Positions 36,347-45,650 of a DNA stretch of 64,000 bases are shown here, piece after piece; within the stretch, counting starts at the first letter, position 1; every line of letters begins with the position of its first letter. Position numbers and translations under genes: made by a program. Under the pieces are notes generated by a model, which did not search any database, was not told the origin of the DNA, and was given only the letters and a program-made list of their open reading frames with translations. The DNA is taken from contig NZ_JAUSWV010000002.1 in the NCBI RefSeq assembly GCF_030815485.1, positions 2,790,001 to 2,854,000 of the forward strand, read 5' to 3'. The DNA is from Streptomyces rishiriensis (GTDB lineage Bacteria > Actinomycetota > Actinomycetes > Streptomycetales > Streptomycetaceae).

Positions 36347-36464
36347 GTCTCGACAGTAAGCGGCGGCGCTGACAATCGGGTGTACCGGGCACCTGCCCGA
36401 CTGCCGGCTTCCGCACGTCGGCCTGACCGGGGGGCGGCCGTCGCCTCGGGGGTGTCCGGGCCCG

Positions 36465-36516
36465 TCGTCGCTCCGGCGCGTCCGGGCCGGTCGCCGCTCC
36501 GGCGCGTCCGGGCCGG
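36465..36516. repeat. 26-bp direct repeat, two tandem copies
   Basis: Two adjacent copies of a 26-bp unit (GTCGYCGCTCCGGCGCGTCC... ) differ at one base, and further partial GCGCGTCCGGGCCGGTC copies follow to about 36563. They lie between dgt and the chelatase gene. Confidence 0.75.
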
Positions 36517-36593
36517 TCAGTCGGTTTCTGGCCGGGCCGATGCGCGCGTCCGGGCCGGTCGGGGCACCGGGCCCGGTCGGGCTTCCGGGGGGA

Positions 36594-37472
36594 TCAGGCC
36601 GACGCCAGTTCGGGGGTCGTGGCCGCCGGGGTCGCGCGTGCCTGGTCGTAGCGGTGGAGGAGGAGGCTCGCCATCGCCGGGTGGGTGCCCAGCGGAGCGG
36701 ACGCGATCCAGGGGGCCGCCTGCGCGCACTCGGTGGCGAAGCGGCCGGGGGCCGTGAAGTAGGAGGCGACCGCCACCCGGTCGCGGCCTCGCGCGGCCAG
36801 GGCCCGCAGCGCCGTCGGGACGGTCGGGGTCGCCGTGGAGGCGTACGCGGGCACCACCGGGACGCCCAGACGGCGGGCCAGGAGGCGGGCCGTACGGCGG
36901 GTGTCGACGGCCGAGTCGGGGTCGCGGGAGCCGGCCGCCGCGAGGACCACCGCGCTCGTGCGGCGTTCCTCCTCTGTCATGTCCGTGCGCCAGCCCGCCT
37001 CGACCAGGCGGGTGTACAGGGTCTCCACGAGGAACGGGTGCGGACCGAGCGGCGCGGCCACGCGCGCGTGCACCCGTGCCTTCGCCGCCGTCTCGGGGAT
37101 GTCGCGCTTGACGTGGTAGCCACGGGCCAGCAGGAGCGGCACCAGGACGGCGTCCGTCGTGCCGTGGGCGTCGAGGTCGGCGAGGGTGTCCGTGAGCAGC
37201 GGCTCGTTGAGCTCGATGTGGCCGAGGTGCACCGGCAGACCGGGGCGCTGCTCGCGGACCCGGTCCAGGAGCGTGCGGACGGTGCTCAGCGCGCGCGGGT
37301 CGCGGCTGCCGTGGGCGACGACCACCAGCGCGGGCGGGCCGGGACGCCGGCGGCCGTCGAGCTGGACGAGGCTGAGCTGGCTGGCGAGCTGGGAGCTGAT
37401 CCGGTTCATGATGTGCGCCGTACTGTCGAGGTGGACTTCGGACTCGTCGTACTGAGCGGGCGACGCCTTCAT
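36594..37472 (-). CDS. Sirohydrochlorin chelatase / CbiX-like protein
   Basis: 292 residues with two CbiX-type halves: [44 protein letters not shown], then [41 protein letters not shown]. His in AHGSRD, HVKRDI and the aligned positions bind metal. It inserts iron into sirohydrochlorin to make siroheme, the cofactor of nitrite reductase NirB encoded 11 kb away. The N-terminal 45 residues before the first domain are atypical, and a start at the later Met (IMNRISS) is possible. A GlnR-like box lies 34 bp upstream of the ATG. Confidence 0.85.
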   Translation of the reverse strand: MKASPAQYDESEVHLDSTAHIMNRISSQLASQLSLVQLDGRRRPGPPALVVVAHGSRDPRALSTVRTLLDRVREQRPGLPVHLGHIELNEPLLTDTLADLDAHGTTDAVLVPLLLARGYHVKRDIPETAAKARVHARVAAPLGPHPFLVETLYTRLVEAGWRTDMTEEERRTSAVVLAAAGSRDPDSAVDTRRTARLLARRLGVPVVPAYASTATPTVPTALRALAARGRDRVAVASYFTAPGRFATECAQAAPWIASAPLGTHPAMASLLLHRYDQARATPAATTPELASA

Positions 37473-37505
37473 GAACAGATCCTGACGGTACGAGGTTGCC
37501 TCCCC

Positions 37506-37542
37506 GTTGCCTGACCGTCACGACTGTTTTCGGGTCGTTCAC
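37506..37542 (-). promoter_or_regulatory. Candidate GlnR-type boxes upstream of the chelatase gene
   Basis: On the minus strand GTGAC-6-GCAAC matches the GlnR pattern gTnAC-n6-GaAAc at nine of ten positions. A second, weaker pair (GTGAA-6-GAAAA) lies just upstream. The spacing between pairs is 5 bp rather than 6, so the match is partial. Confidence 0.4.
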
Positions 37543-37691
37543 GCCGTGCCCCGGGACGCTGTGAGATGTGGCTCGGGGCGCGGGGGCGAACCGGATCACC
37601 GTCGGCTGCGTCTTCCCTGGCCGAAGGGGCTTTCGACCTGTTCGATCCGCTCGACCTGTGCTCGGTCTGTTCAGCCTGGGGGGAACACCGC

Positions 37692-38369
37692 ATGGACATC
37701 CGTCGACCGCGGCTGCCGCGCACTCGTGCCGGCCGGCGGCGGCTGGTGCAGGCCGCGATGGCCGGGTGCGTGCTCGCGCTGCTGCCGGCCACCTGGCTGT
37801 TCGTGTCCACGTCCGACCGGCTCGGTACGACCGCCGACGCGCCGCGCACCGAGGTCGCCGTCGTGTTCGGCGCCGGCCTGTGGGACGGCGAGCCCTCGCC
37901 CTATCTCGCGCACCGGCTGGACGCGGCGGCGAAGCTGTACCGGGAGGGGCGTATCGAGGTCGTGCTCGTGACCGGGGACAACAGCCGCGAGGACTACGAC
38001 GAGCCCGACGCCATGCGCACCTACCTGACCGGCCACGGGGTGCCCGACGCGCGGATCGTCAGCGACTACGCCGGTTTCGACACCTGGGACTCCTGCGTCC
38101 GCGCCAAGAAGATCTTCGGCGTCGACCGGGCCGTGCTGATCAGCCAGGACTTCCACATCCGGCGGGCCGTGGCCCTGTGCGAGGCGGCGGGGGTGGACTC
38201 GTACGGGGTCGGGGTCACCGCCAAACATGACGTGACCTGGTACTACGGGGGCGCCCGGGAGGTTCTCGCGGCCGGCAAGGCGGCCCTGGACGCGGTGTTC
38301 GAGCCGGACCCCAGGTTCCTCGGACCGAGGGAAACGGGAGTGACGAAGGCCCTCGCCGGCGCGCGGTGA
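37692..38369 (+). CDS. SanA/YdcF-like DUF218 membrane protein
   Basis: 225 residues. One N-terminal membrane helix (about 17-38) anchors a DUF218 domain: VAVVFGAGLWDGEPSPYLAHRLDAAAKLYREGRIEVVLVTGDN, then ARIVSDYAGFDTWDSCVRAKKIFGVDRAVLISQDFHIRRAVALCE. SanA-like proteins support envelope integrity (vancomycin exclusion in enterobacteria); the chemical activity is unclear. ATG 37692. It is divergent from the chelatase gene. Confidence 0.85.
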   Translation: MDIRRPRLPRTRAGRRRLVQAAMAGCVLALLPATWLFVSTSDRLGTTADAPRTEVAVVFGAGLWDGEPSPYLAHRLDAAAKLYREGRIEVVLVTGDNSREDYDEPDAMRTYLTGHGVPDARIVSDYAGFDTWDSCVRAKKIFGVDRAVLISQDFHIRRAVALCEAAGVDSYGVGVTAKHDVTWYYGGAREVLAAGKAALDAVFEPDPRFLGPRETGVTKALAGAR

Positions 38370-38426
38370 GACGGCGGGCGCCTCACCGCGGGACCGGTCC
38401 GGCGGGGAGGGCACCACCACACCGCC

Positions 38427-38464
38427 GTAACAGGAGACCGCACGGCGCGTAACACGGCCGAAGC
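38427..38464 (+). promoter_or_regulatory. Nitrogen-regulator (GlnR/NnaR-type) site before nitrate reductase
   Basis: GTAAC (38427-38431) and GTAAC (38449-38453) are exactly 22 bp apart, and GAAGC (38460-38464) follows 6 bp after the second. That is the GlnR a-site/b-site rhythm with one poor half-site (CCGCA). The second GTAAC ends 23 bp before the ATG, as it does before the NirB-linked gene at 46475. Confidence 0.6.
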
Positions 38465-38476
38465 ACGCTGGGGCGT

Positions 38477-40603
38477 ATGCCGACCACTTCGACGCCCACC
38501 CACTGCCCGTACTGCGCCCTGCAGTGCGGGATGGCCCTGTCGCCCCTGCCCACGGGGGGCGTCGAGGTGGTCGAGCGCCCCGACTTCCCGGTGAACCGGG
38601 GCGCGCTGTGCGGCAAGGGCCGTACGGCGCCCGCGGTGCTTTCCTCCCGGGTGCGGCTGACCTCCCCGTTGGTGCGGTCCGGCGGTTCGCTCGTGCCGGC
38701 CACCTGGGAGGAGGCGCTGGACCGGATCGCCGCCGAGTTCGGCAGGCTGCGCTCCGAGCACGGGGCCGACACGCTGGGTGTGTTCGGCGGGGGCGGGCTG
38801 ACGAACGAGAAGGCGTACACGCTCGGCAAGTTCGCCCGGGTCGTGCTCGGGACTTCGCAGATCGACTACAACGGGCGGTTCTGCATGTCGTCCGCGGCGG
38901 CGGCCGGCATCAAGGCGTTCGGGCTCGACCGGGGCCTCCCGTTCCCGCTGGAGGACATCCCGAGGACGGGGTGCGTGATCCTCGTCGGATCCAACCTCGC
39001 GGAGACCATGCCACCCGCTCTGCGGTTCTTCAACGAGCTGCGGGAGAACGGCGGCACGCTGATCGTGATCGACCCGCGCCGCACGAAGACCGCCGAGCAG
39101 GCCGACCTGCATCTCGCGCCCCGGCCGGGGACGGATCTCGCGCTGGCGCTGGGTCTGCTGCACCTGATCGTCGCCGAGGGGCGGGTCGACGAGGAGTACG
39201 TGCGGGAGCGGACCACCGGCTGGGAGGACGCGCGGGCGGCCGCCATGGCGCACTGGCCGGAGTACGTGGAACGGATCACGGGGGTGTCCGTTCCCCAACT
39301 CCGGGAGACAGTACGGATGTTCTGCGAGCCCGAGGCCGCGATGGTGCTCACGGCGCGCGGGCCCGAGCAGCAGTCCAAGGGCACCGACACGGTCGGCGCG
39401 TGGATCAACCTCTGCCTGGCGACGGGGCGGGCCGGGCGGCCGCTCAGCGGTTACGGCTGTCTGACCGGCCAGGGCAACGGGCAGGGCGGGCGCGAGCACG
39501 GCCAGAAGGCCGACCAGCTGCCCGGCTACCGCAAGCTGGACGATCCGGCGGCCCGCCGGCACGTCGCCGAGGTGTGGGGCGTGGACCCCGACTCGCTGCC
39601 CGCGCCCGGGCGCAGCGCGTACGAGCTGCTGGACGCGCTGGGGTCCGACGTCCGGTCGCTGCTGCTGATGGGGTCGAACCCGGTGGTGTCGGCGCCGCGC
39701 GCCGCGCACATCGAGGAACGCATCAAGTCCCTCGAGTTCCTCGCCGTCTGCGATGTCGTCCTGTCGGAGACGGCGGCCCTCGCGGACGTCGTCCTGCCGG
39801 TCACCCAGTGGGCCGAGGAGACGGGGACGACGACCAGCCTGGAGGGACGGGTCCTGCTCCGACGCCAGGCGATCACCGCCCCGGAGGGCGTGCGGAGCGA
39901 CCTGGAGGTCCTGCACGAGCTGGCGGCACGGCTCGGCGTCGAGAAGGGGTTCCCGACCGACCCCGAGGAGGTCTTCGAGGAACTCCGAAGGGCCAGCGCG
40001 GGCGGCGTCGCGGACTACTCCGGCATCACCTACGACCGGCTGGCGCGGGAGAGCGGCGCCGGGGTGTTCTGGCCCTGCCCGGCGGAGGCGGAGGCGGAGG
40101 GTGATGCGGAGGCCGGGCAGGACGGACACGGCCCCCGGCCGGCGTCCGGTACGCCTCGGCTCTTCCTCGACCGGTTCGCCACCGAGGACGGCCGGGCGCG
40201 CTTCGTGCCGGTCTCGCACCGGCCCAACGCCGAGGAGCCGGACGACGACTACCCCGTCCTGCTCACCACCGGACGCGTCGTGGCGCAGTACCAGTCCGGC
40301 GCCCAGACCCGCCGCGTGGACGAGCTGAACGCCGCCGCGCCCGGCCCGTTCGTGGAGCTGCACCCGCGGCTGGCGGCGCGGCTCGGAGCGGCCGAGGGCG
40401 ACCGTCTGGCCGTGGTGTCGCGGCGCGGACGGGCGGTGGCGCCGGCCCGGATCACCAACGGGATCCGTCCGGACACCGTCTTCATGCCGTTCCACTGGCC
40501 GGGCGAGGGCCGCGCCAACACGCTGACCAACCCTGCCCTGGACCCGACCTCGCGCATGCCGGAGTTCAAGGTGTGCGCGGTGCGGGTCGAGATCGCCGAG
40601 TGA
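38477..40603 (+). CDS. nasA: Assimilatory nitrate reductase, molybdopterin (bis-MGD) catalytic subunit
   Basis: 708 residues. The N-terminus binds a [4Fe-4S] cluster with Cys10, Cys13, Cys17 and Cys45 (CPYCALQCG...CGKG). The GRFCMSS motif supplies the molybdenum-ligating Cys. TGQGNGQGGREHG and the C-terminal VLLTTGRVVAQYQSGAQTRR / PVSHRP segments are the usual cofactor-binding signatures of the NasA/NarB type. It reduces nitrate to nitrite in the cytoplasm. It lacks the C-terminal [2Fe-2S] domain found in some NasA, so electrons must come from a separate protein; the FAD protein at 46475 is a candidate. A glycine/glutamate-rich insert (EAEAEGDAEAGQDG) is a flexible linker. Confidence 0.93.
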   Translation: MPTTSTPTHCPYCALQCGMALSPLPTGGVEVVERPDFPVNRGALCGKGRTAPAVLSSRVRLTSPLVRSGGSLVPATWEEALDRIAAEFGRLRSEHGADTLGVFGGGGLTNEKAYTLGKFARVVLGTSQIDYNGRFCMSSAAAAGIKAFGLDRGLPFPLEDIPRTGCVILVGSNLAETMPPALRFFNELRENGGTLIVIDPRRTKTAEQADLHLAPRPGTDLALALGLLHLIVAEGRVDEEYVRERTTGWEDARAAAMAHWPEYVERITGVSVPQLRETVRMFCEPEAAMVLTARGPEQQSKGTDTVGAWINLCLATGRAGRPLSGYGCLTGQGNGQGGREHGQKADQLPGYRKLDDPAARRHVAEVWGVDPDSLPAPGRSAYELLDALGSDVRSLLLMGSNPVVSAPRAAHIEERIKSLEFLAVCDVVLSETAALADVVLPVTQWAEETGTTTSLEGRVLLRRQAITAPEGVRSDLEVLHELAARLGVEKGFPTDPEEVFEELRRASAGGVADYSGITYDRLARESGAGVFWPCPAEAEAEGDAEAGQDGHGPRPASGTPRLFLDRFATEDGRARFVPVSHRPNAEEPDDDYPVLLTTGRVVAQYQSGAQTRRVDELNAAAPGPFVELHPRLAARLGAAEGDRLAVVSRRGRAVAPARITNGIRPDTVFMPFHWPGEGRANTLTNPALDPTSRMPEFKVCAVRVEIAE

Positions 40604-40730
40604 CCGGGCGTCCACGGACCTGAGCGACACGGCTTCCGTTCACGCCACCGCCAGCCCGCCGTCGTCAGCCCGTCGTGGTCAGCCCGTCGCCGTCAACCGG
40701 GCGGTCGGCGTCGTCAGCCGGTCGTCGCTG

Positions 40731-41453
40731 TCAGCCGGCGGCCGTCCAGCCCGGGATCGCGGGCAGGACCTTCTGGGCGACGCTCAGCAGGGCCGTGTCG
40801 TCCGGACGCACGTTGTCCTGCCGCCAGATGGCGATCTCGTAGGAACCGCCGCCGTCCTTGGTGTCCGGGGCGACGACCAGAGCGCGGGCGATGCCGCCGG
40901 GGCCGGTGTCGGACTTGCCGCCGCCGAGGTCGAAGCTGAAGGCGATCGTCTGGCTCGAGTAGAGCACCGCGGGATGGCCCAGGACCGTCTTCGCCTCCGC
41001 CTCGTTCAGCAGATCCTCCATCCCCGCGATCGGCAGTTCGTCGTAGGACCGGGACAACTTCACGGTGTAGGTGTCCAGTTGGACGGTCCCCTCCGGGCTG
41101 GGGATCTCGGTGCCGCTCGCCATCCTGACCGAGCCGTCACTGCCGTAGGCCGTCAGCGCGTGCTCCTGCGGAGTGCCGAGCAGCGTCGGCAGGTCCGCGC
41201 GGTTCAGCGCCGTGCACAGCTCCGTCCCGGAGATGCGGTGGGCCGCGTTCGCCTTCTCGGCGGCCTTCTCGTCCTCGTCGTCGACGCGGCAGACCGCCGG
41301 TTCGTCGGCGGCCGCGGCGTCGTTCTTCTGGATCAGGTACAGCCCGCCCCCGAGCGCCCCGACCACCACCAGCGCCGCGATGGCCTGAGCCCATGCGTTC
41401 GGGCCCTTCTCGGGCGCCGCAACTATTTCCGCCATCTCCCCCGTTACCCCCAT
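40731..41453 (-). CDS. DUF6215-like single-pass membrane protein
   Basis: About 240 residues. The start is uncertain: ATG 41453 (MGVTGEM) or 41435 (MAEIV), both in a G-rich 9-bp repeat. It has one N-terminal membrane helix (AWAQAIAALVVVGALGGGLYLIQ), then an outer domain with two cysteines (CRVDDEDE, ELCTAL) that could pair. I recognise it as a Streptomyces-specific family of unknown function (DUF6215-like). The next gene upstream on the same strand begins elsewhere and is a second uncharacterised protein. Confidence 0.7.
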   Translation of the reverse strand: MGVTGEMAEIVAAPEKGPNAWAQAIAALVVVGALGGGLYLIQKNDAAAADEPAVCRVDDEDEKAAEKANAAHRISGTELCTALNRADLPTLLGTPQEHALTAYGSDGSVRMASGTEIPSPEGTVQLDTYTVKLSRSYDELPIAGMEDLLNEAEAKTVLGHPAVLYSSQTIAFSFDLGGGKSDTGPGGIARALVVAPDTKDGGGSYEIAIWRQDNVRPDDTALLSVAQKVLPAIPGWTAAG

Positions 41454-41533
41454 TACCCCCGGTACCCCCTGCTCGCGCCGGATGCGCGCGGAGGGAGCGT
41501 AACGGGTGATCCAGCCACGGGGAAGCGGGTTAC

Positions 41534-42178
41534 TCACCAGTGGGTCAGGTCCAGCACCCGCGCGCAGTGCGGATCTCCGCCGTCCACCGCCATCTGCCCC
41601 ACCTCGCCGCGGACCAACGAGGGGAGCGCCGCGACCAGCGCCGTGAGCGCCCCGGTCGTCCGGACGTCGGCGGCGGTCGTCCCCGGGAGCCCGTCGGCCC
41701 GGAAGTACAGCCTCACCAGGTCCCGTTCCAGGAAGAGGAAGCCGTGCAGGAGAGGATCCGCGGCGTGGTCGTCCTCGAAGCACGTGGCCCGGGCCAGGGT
41801 CCGCACCAACCGAAGCCCCCGATCGGCGGACGTCTCGTCGGCCCGCGGCACGACCGCCGGGTCCACGCGAACGAGCGGCATCCCCATCACCGTGCCGGCC
41901 CCGGCCGGCCGGCCGCCCTCCCCGCACAGGGTGCGCAACATCCCGATGAGGTCGTACGCGGTCACACAGTCCTCGCCGGCGACGAGCGGAAACTCGTAGA
42001 GCGTCGACCCACCCCTGGCTTCGGCGCTCGCGGGCCCGACGGCGACCCGGACCCCATCGACGCCACCGGGGACGGGCAGCACTCCGCGCAGGTACGACGC
42101 CCCGACGAGCGGCGCATGAAAATGCTGAAGCATGAGAGGGATCAGCTGCGCCTGGTCACGCACGGTCTCTTCGTCCAC
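41534..42178 (-). CDS. Conserved hypothetical protein
   Basis: 214 residues, not recognised. The sequence is a soluble alpha/beta protein without signal or membrane helices. It has a repeated small-domain look (VRVAVGPASAEA; LYEFPLVAGEDCVTAYDLIGML; VRLYFRADGLPGTTAADVRTTGALTALVAALPSL). The GTG at 42178 or an ATG at 42133 could start it; neither has a strong ribosome site. Codon positions are clearly coding (G/C-rich third positions). It lies 81 bp upstream of the DUF6215-like gene, so the two may be one operon. Confidence 0.6.
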   Translation of the reverse strand: MDEETVRDQAQLIPLMLQHFHAPLVGASYLRGVLPVPGGVDGVRVAVGPASAEARGGSTLYEFPLVAGEDCVTAYDLIGMLRTLCGEGGRPAGAGTVMGMPLVRVDPAVVPRADETSADRGLRLVRTLARATCFEDDHAADPLLHGFLFLERDLVRLYFRADGLPGTTAADVRTTGALTALVAALPSLVRGEVGQMAVDGGDPHCARVLDLTHW

Positions 42179-42364
42179 AAGGGCATTGTCGGTGCCGGGA
42201 GGATGAGGCGCGGCCCGCTGATCAGCCGTGTCGGCGCGTCGATCGAGAGGGTGACAGCGGTTGCGGCCCCGGCCCGGGCCGGCCCGACGGTCGTCGCCGA
42301 AGTGGCCGCCTCGGTCTCGGGGTTCCCGGGCGAGGCGGCCGTGGGGCGGATGAGAGGGCCGGTG

Positions 42365-44011
42365 TCAGTTCACGTTGACTGCGGTCCAGGCTGCCGCCAC
42401 CGCGTTGTACTCCGTGGTGCCCGTGCCGTAGAGGTCGCGGGCCGCGTTCAGGGTGGCTGTTCTCGCCGCCGCGTAGTTCGTCGAGGAGGTCATGTAGACG
42501 GTCAGGGCGCGGTACCAGATCGCGCCGAGCTTGTCGCGGCCGATGCCGGTGAGCGTCGAGCCGTTGTACGTCGGGGAGTTGTAGGTGACGCCGTTGACGG
42601 TCTTCGTGCCGCTGCCCTCCGCGAGGAGGTAGGCGAAGTGGTTGGCGACCCCGGAGGAGTAGTGGACGTCGAGGTTGCCCACCGAGCTGCTCCAGTAGTC
42701 GGCGGAGCTGCCGTCCTTGCTCGGCTTGTCCATGTAGCGCAGGGCGTCCCGGCCGAAGCCGGAGCGGACGATCTTCTCGCCGATGAGGTAGTCGCCGGTG
42801 TCGGAGGAGTTCCCGGCGTAGAACTCGACCAGGCTGCCGAAGATGTCGGACGTCGCCTCGTTCAGGCCGCCGGACTCGCCCGAGTAGGTCAGTTTGGCCG
42901 TCTTGGAGGTCACGCCGTGGGACATCTCGTGGCCGGCCACGTCCAGGGCGACCAGCGGGCCCAGCTGGGTGCCGTCACCGTCTCCGTAGGTCATGCAGAA
43001 GCAACTGTCGTCCCAGAAGGCGTTGTTGTAGCTGTTGCCGTAGTGGACGCGGTTGTAGGAGCCCTTGCCGTCGTTGCCGATGCCGTTGCGGCCGTGGACG
43101 TTCTTGTAGTAGTCCCAGGTCACGTCGGTGCCGTACTGGGCGTCGACGGCGGCTGTGGAGCCGTCCGCCGTGGCGCCGCTGCCCCAGTGGTTGTCGGTGT
43201 CCGTGAAGAGGGTCGCGGGGGCGCGGCTGATGCAGATGCCGAAGATGCACAGGTCGGTCTTGTTGGCCGCGTCGCCGGTGTACGTGTTCCCGCGCGTCGG
43301 GTCCTTGAGCTGGTACGTCGATCCCGAGAGGGTCGTCTCCAGCGTGACCGTGCCGCCGTACAGGGACCTGCCGTCGCCCGTGGCGGTCTCGATGGTGTCC
43401 CAGGCGTCGATCTGGGCGCCGGTGCGCGCGTCGGTCAGCACCGCGCGGGCGACCGGGTTGCCGAGCGAGTCCAGGGCTACGACATCGGTCCGCCAGGCCA
43501 GCTTCGGGGCGCCGTGCAGCGCGTCGACGACCAGCTGCGGCTTGGCCTTCACCCGCTTCAGCGTCTCGCCGGGGTTGGCCGCGCGCAGGGCGTTCACGGC
43601 GACGTCGGCGGCCTTGGGGGCGGACACCTCCGGGGTGATGCTCGCCAGCGAGATCGCCGTCCTCGTCGCCCGGTTCGCGCTGCGGTAGGCGCCGTCGGGG
43701 GCCAGGTGGACGACGAAGTCGCCGCCGAGCACCGGGAGTCGGCGGTACGTGCGGTCGTAGCGGACGTGCTGGGCGCCGTCCTCGTCGACGACCACGTCAC
43801 GGACGGAGGTGCCCTGTAGGGAGGTGAGGCCGAGGGCCGCCGCGTGGTCGGCGAGGACGGCCGCCGCGTTGTCGAGCACTGTCGCCCGGGTCGGCCGGTC
43901 GGCCGCGTCGGCGACCGGGGAGAGTACGGCGGCCAGGAGCGTGGCCGTGGTGGCGGCGATGCCTGCGGTGGCGAGACGGGAACCTCGGACGTGCTGCCGT
44001 ATCCGACTCAT
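42365..44011 (-). CDS. Secreted M4-family (thermolysin-like) metalloprotease precursor
   Basis: 548 residues. It has a signal peptide (RLATAGIAATTATLLAAVLSPVADA, cleaved near 37), a propeptide with FTP and PepSY-like strands (about 40-205), then the M4 catalytic domain. The zinc site is HEMSH (His361, Glu362, His365) and Glu385 (NEATSD). The later catalytic His is in DVHYSSGVANHF. Two cysteine pairs, CIFGIC (255-260) and DSCFC (337-339), suggest disulfides near the active site. There is no C-terminal PPC or P domain. The enzyme cuts proteins outside the cell after self-processing. GGAG lies 12 bp before ATG 44011. Confidence 0.93.
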   Translation of the reverse strand: MSRIRQHVRGSRLATAGIAATTATLLAAVLSPVADAADRPTRATVLDNAAAVLADHAAALGLTSLQGTSVRDVVVDEDGAQHVRYDRTYRRLPVLGGDFVVHLAPDGAYRSANRATRTAISLASITPEVSAPKAADVAVNALRAANPGETLKRVKAKPQLVVDALHGAPKLAWRTDVVALDSLGNPVARAVLTDARTGAQIDAWDTIETATGDGRSLYGGTVTLETTLSGSTYQLKDPTRGNTYTGDAANKTDLCIFGICISRAPATLFTDTDNHWGSGATADGSTAAVDAQYGTDVTWDYYKNVHGRNGIGNDGKGSYNRVHYGNSYNNAFWDDSCFCMTYGDGDGTQLGPLVALDVAGHEMSHGVTSKTAKLTYSGESGGLNEATSDIFGSLVEFYAGNSSDTGDYLIGEKIVRSGFGRDALRYMDKPSKDGSSADYWSSSVGNLDVHYSSGVANHFAYLLAEGSGTKTVNGVTYNSPTYNGSTLTGIGRDKLGAIWYRALTVYMTSSTNYAAARTATLNAARDLYGTGTTEYNAVAAAWTAVNVN

Positions 44012-44117
44012 CAGTGTCTTCGGTCTCCTCGGGAAGGCGCCGTGGGGGCGCGTGTGGGGGTGGCCTGTGGGTGGCCTGTGGAGGTGGCGCTGATGTCGTC
44101 CTGGCATTTAAGAGGCC

Positions 44118-44131
44118 CCGACATGTCATGT
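44118..44131 (-). promoter_or_regulatory. Palindromic element before the M4 protease gene
   Basis: GACATGTCATGTC overlaps two near-palindromes (GACATGTC, CATGTCATG) about 110 bp upstream of the ATG on the minus strand. An A/T-rich CTTAAATG lies closer to the gene. This is a weak promoter/operator candidate. Confidence 0.3.
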
Positions 44132-44188
44132 CCATAGCGCATACGCGATGGACCGGTGAGGGGGCGGTGAGGGGAGAGAATCGTTTCC

Positions 44189-44614
44189 GTGAGCGCCCCG
44201 GAACTCCCCTTCTTCGTCTACGGCACCCTCCGCCCCGGCGAGGTCAACCACGGCCTCCTCCTGCGCGGTCGCACCCTCCGTGAGGAACCGGCCCGGCTGA
44301 CGGGGACGGTGCTCTACCAGGGACCCGGCTACCCCTACGCCGTGGAGGAGCCGGGCGGGACGGTGACCGGCGAGCTCGTCACGCCCCACCCCCGGGCGTA
44401 CGCGCGGCTGCTCACCGAACTCGACCGGCTGGAGGAGTACGTGCCGGGCGACCCGCGCAACCTGTACGAACGCGTCGAGCGCGAGGTGGAGGTCCGAGGG
44501 GCCGCCCCCGCTCCCGTGCGCGCCTGGGTCTACGTCGCCGCACCCGGCGTCGCGGCCCGGCTGCGGAGCCGCGGCGAGGTGATCCGGAGCGGCGACTGGC
44601 TCGTACGGGGGTGA
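44189..44614 (+). CDS. Gamma-glutamylcyclotransferase-like (GGCT/AIG2) protein
   Basis: 141 residues. FFVYGTLRPGEVNHGLL is the YGTLR substrate-binding loop. LLTELDRLEEYVPGDPRNLYERV carries the conserved acidic residue of the family, and AWVYVA the last strand. Such enzymes convert gamma-glutamyl amines or peptides to pyroglutamate, but many bacterial members have unknown substrates. The GTG start at 44189 is divergent from the M4 protease. Confidence 0.8.
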   Translation: MSAPELPFFVYGTLRPGEVNHGLLLRGRTLREEPARLTGTVLYQGPGYPYAVEEPGGTVTGELVTPHPRAYARLLTELDRLEEYVPGDPRNLYERVEREVEVRGAAPAPVRAWVYVAAPGVAARLRSRGEVIRSGDWLVRG

Positions 44615-44878
44615 CCCCGGCTCGCCGCGGCCCTACGGCTCTTCCGCAGGCGCCGTCCCGGCAGGGGCGGTCACCCGTTCACCCGCCCTGCGGGCGGTTT
44701 TCCGTACGGCGCCGTCCACACGGCGGTGACCTGGTGAAACGCAGGCAGCCGCCACCCTTCCGCCCACGGATCTGACACCCATTCATCCCATTCCTGACGC
44801 TCCCTCAGGAAGCGCGCTCGCCCCGCTGCGACTTACCTCGAAAGGGCAGGGAGACCCGAAGAGCTCGAAGGAGCATCG

Positions 44879-45430
44879 ATGCGACGCACCGCCCGTCGTA
44901 CCGCACATCTGTTGACCGGTACCGCGCTCGCCGTCATCGCCACGGCCGGGTTCGCCGCACCCGCCCACGGCGCCGGTACCGGTACCGCCGCCCGGGCCGG
45001 GAGTCTGGAGGTGTATCCCTCCACCACGGTGCCGGGCGGGCAGGTCTCGGCGAACACCGCGGCGTGCGGGGACGGCGGAGCGGCGACGGGCGACGCCGGA
45101 GCGGTGGGCGCCGGACGCTTCCCGCTGGCGCCCAGCGCGCACGAGGGCGAGGCGATCGGACAGTTCCGGGTGCCGCCGAGCGCGCAGCCCGGGACGTACG
45201 AGATCGTCGCGGAGTGCGCCTCGGACGGGCGGCGCGTCACCGGGGACCTGGTGGTCGTGCTGGCCTCCGACCGGCAGTCGCTGTATCCGCGAGGAAGTGT
45301 GAAGACGGGGGTCGGCGGCGCACTGGGCCCCGACCCCGTACAGACCGCGGCCGGAGTGGCGGCTCTCGCCGTCGCCGCCGCGGGCGGTACCTGGCTCCTG
45401 CATCGCCGGGCGAGAGGCGACGGGATCTGA
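44879..45430 (+). CDS. Small secreted surface protein with C-terminal membrane anchor, likely sortase F partner
   Basis: 183 residues. ATG 44879 with GAAGGAG. The signal peptide is RTAHLLTGTALAVIATAGFAAPAHG. A compact beta domain follows with two Cys (TAACGDGG and VAECASDG), likely a disulfide, in a fold like small immunoglobulin-type surface domains. The C-terminus reads KTGVGGALGPDPVQTAAGVAALAVAAAGGTWLLHRRARG: a glycine-rich segment, a membrane helix and a positive tail. That is the layout of a sorting signal without a canonical LPxTG. The class F sortase gene follows 220 bp downstream on the same strand. Confidence 0.72.
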   Translation: MRRTARRTAHLLTGTALAVIATAGFAAPAHGAGTGTAARAGSLEVYPSTTVPGGQVSANTAACGDGGAATGDAGAVGAGRFPLAPSAHEGEAIGQFRVPPSAQPGTYEIVAECASDGRRVTGDLVVVLASDRQSLYPRGSVKTGVGGALGPDPVQTAAGVAALAVAAAGGTWLLHRRARGDGI

Positions 45431-45560
45431 CGGACACCCTCCGCTGTCCGTCCGCCGGTACCGCATGTCCCCTCCCCCTCCGGGCCCGACGCCCCTCGCG
45501 GCCCGGAGGGGGAACGGGGTCCCCCCTGGCCCCGAAATTCACGGAAAGCGTTCCCACGAA

Positions 45561-45632
45561 AGGTCGAAGAGCGAGTCGACGAGCCGACGATTCGACGAGC
45601 TGAAGCGTCGACAGCCGAAGAGCCGAAGAGTC
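45561..45632. repeat. Short CGACGAG/CGAAGAG direct repeats before the sortase gene
   Basis: About eight copies of a 7-8-bp motif (GTCGAAGAG, GTCGACGAG, CCGAAGAG) lie between the surface protein and the sortase ribosome site. Confidence 0.6.
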
Positions 45633-45650
45633 ACGGAGAAGGGGCCTGGG

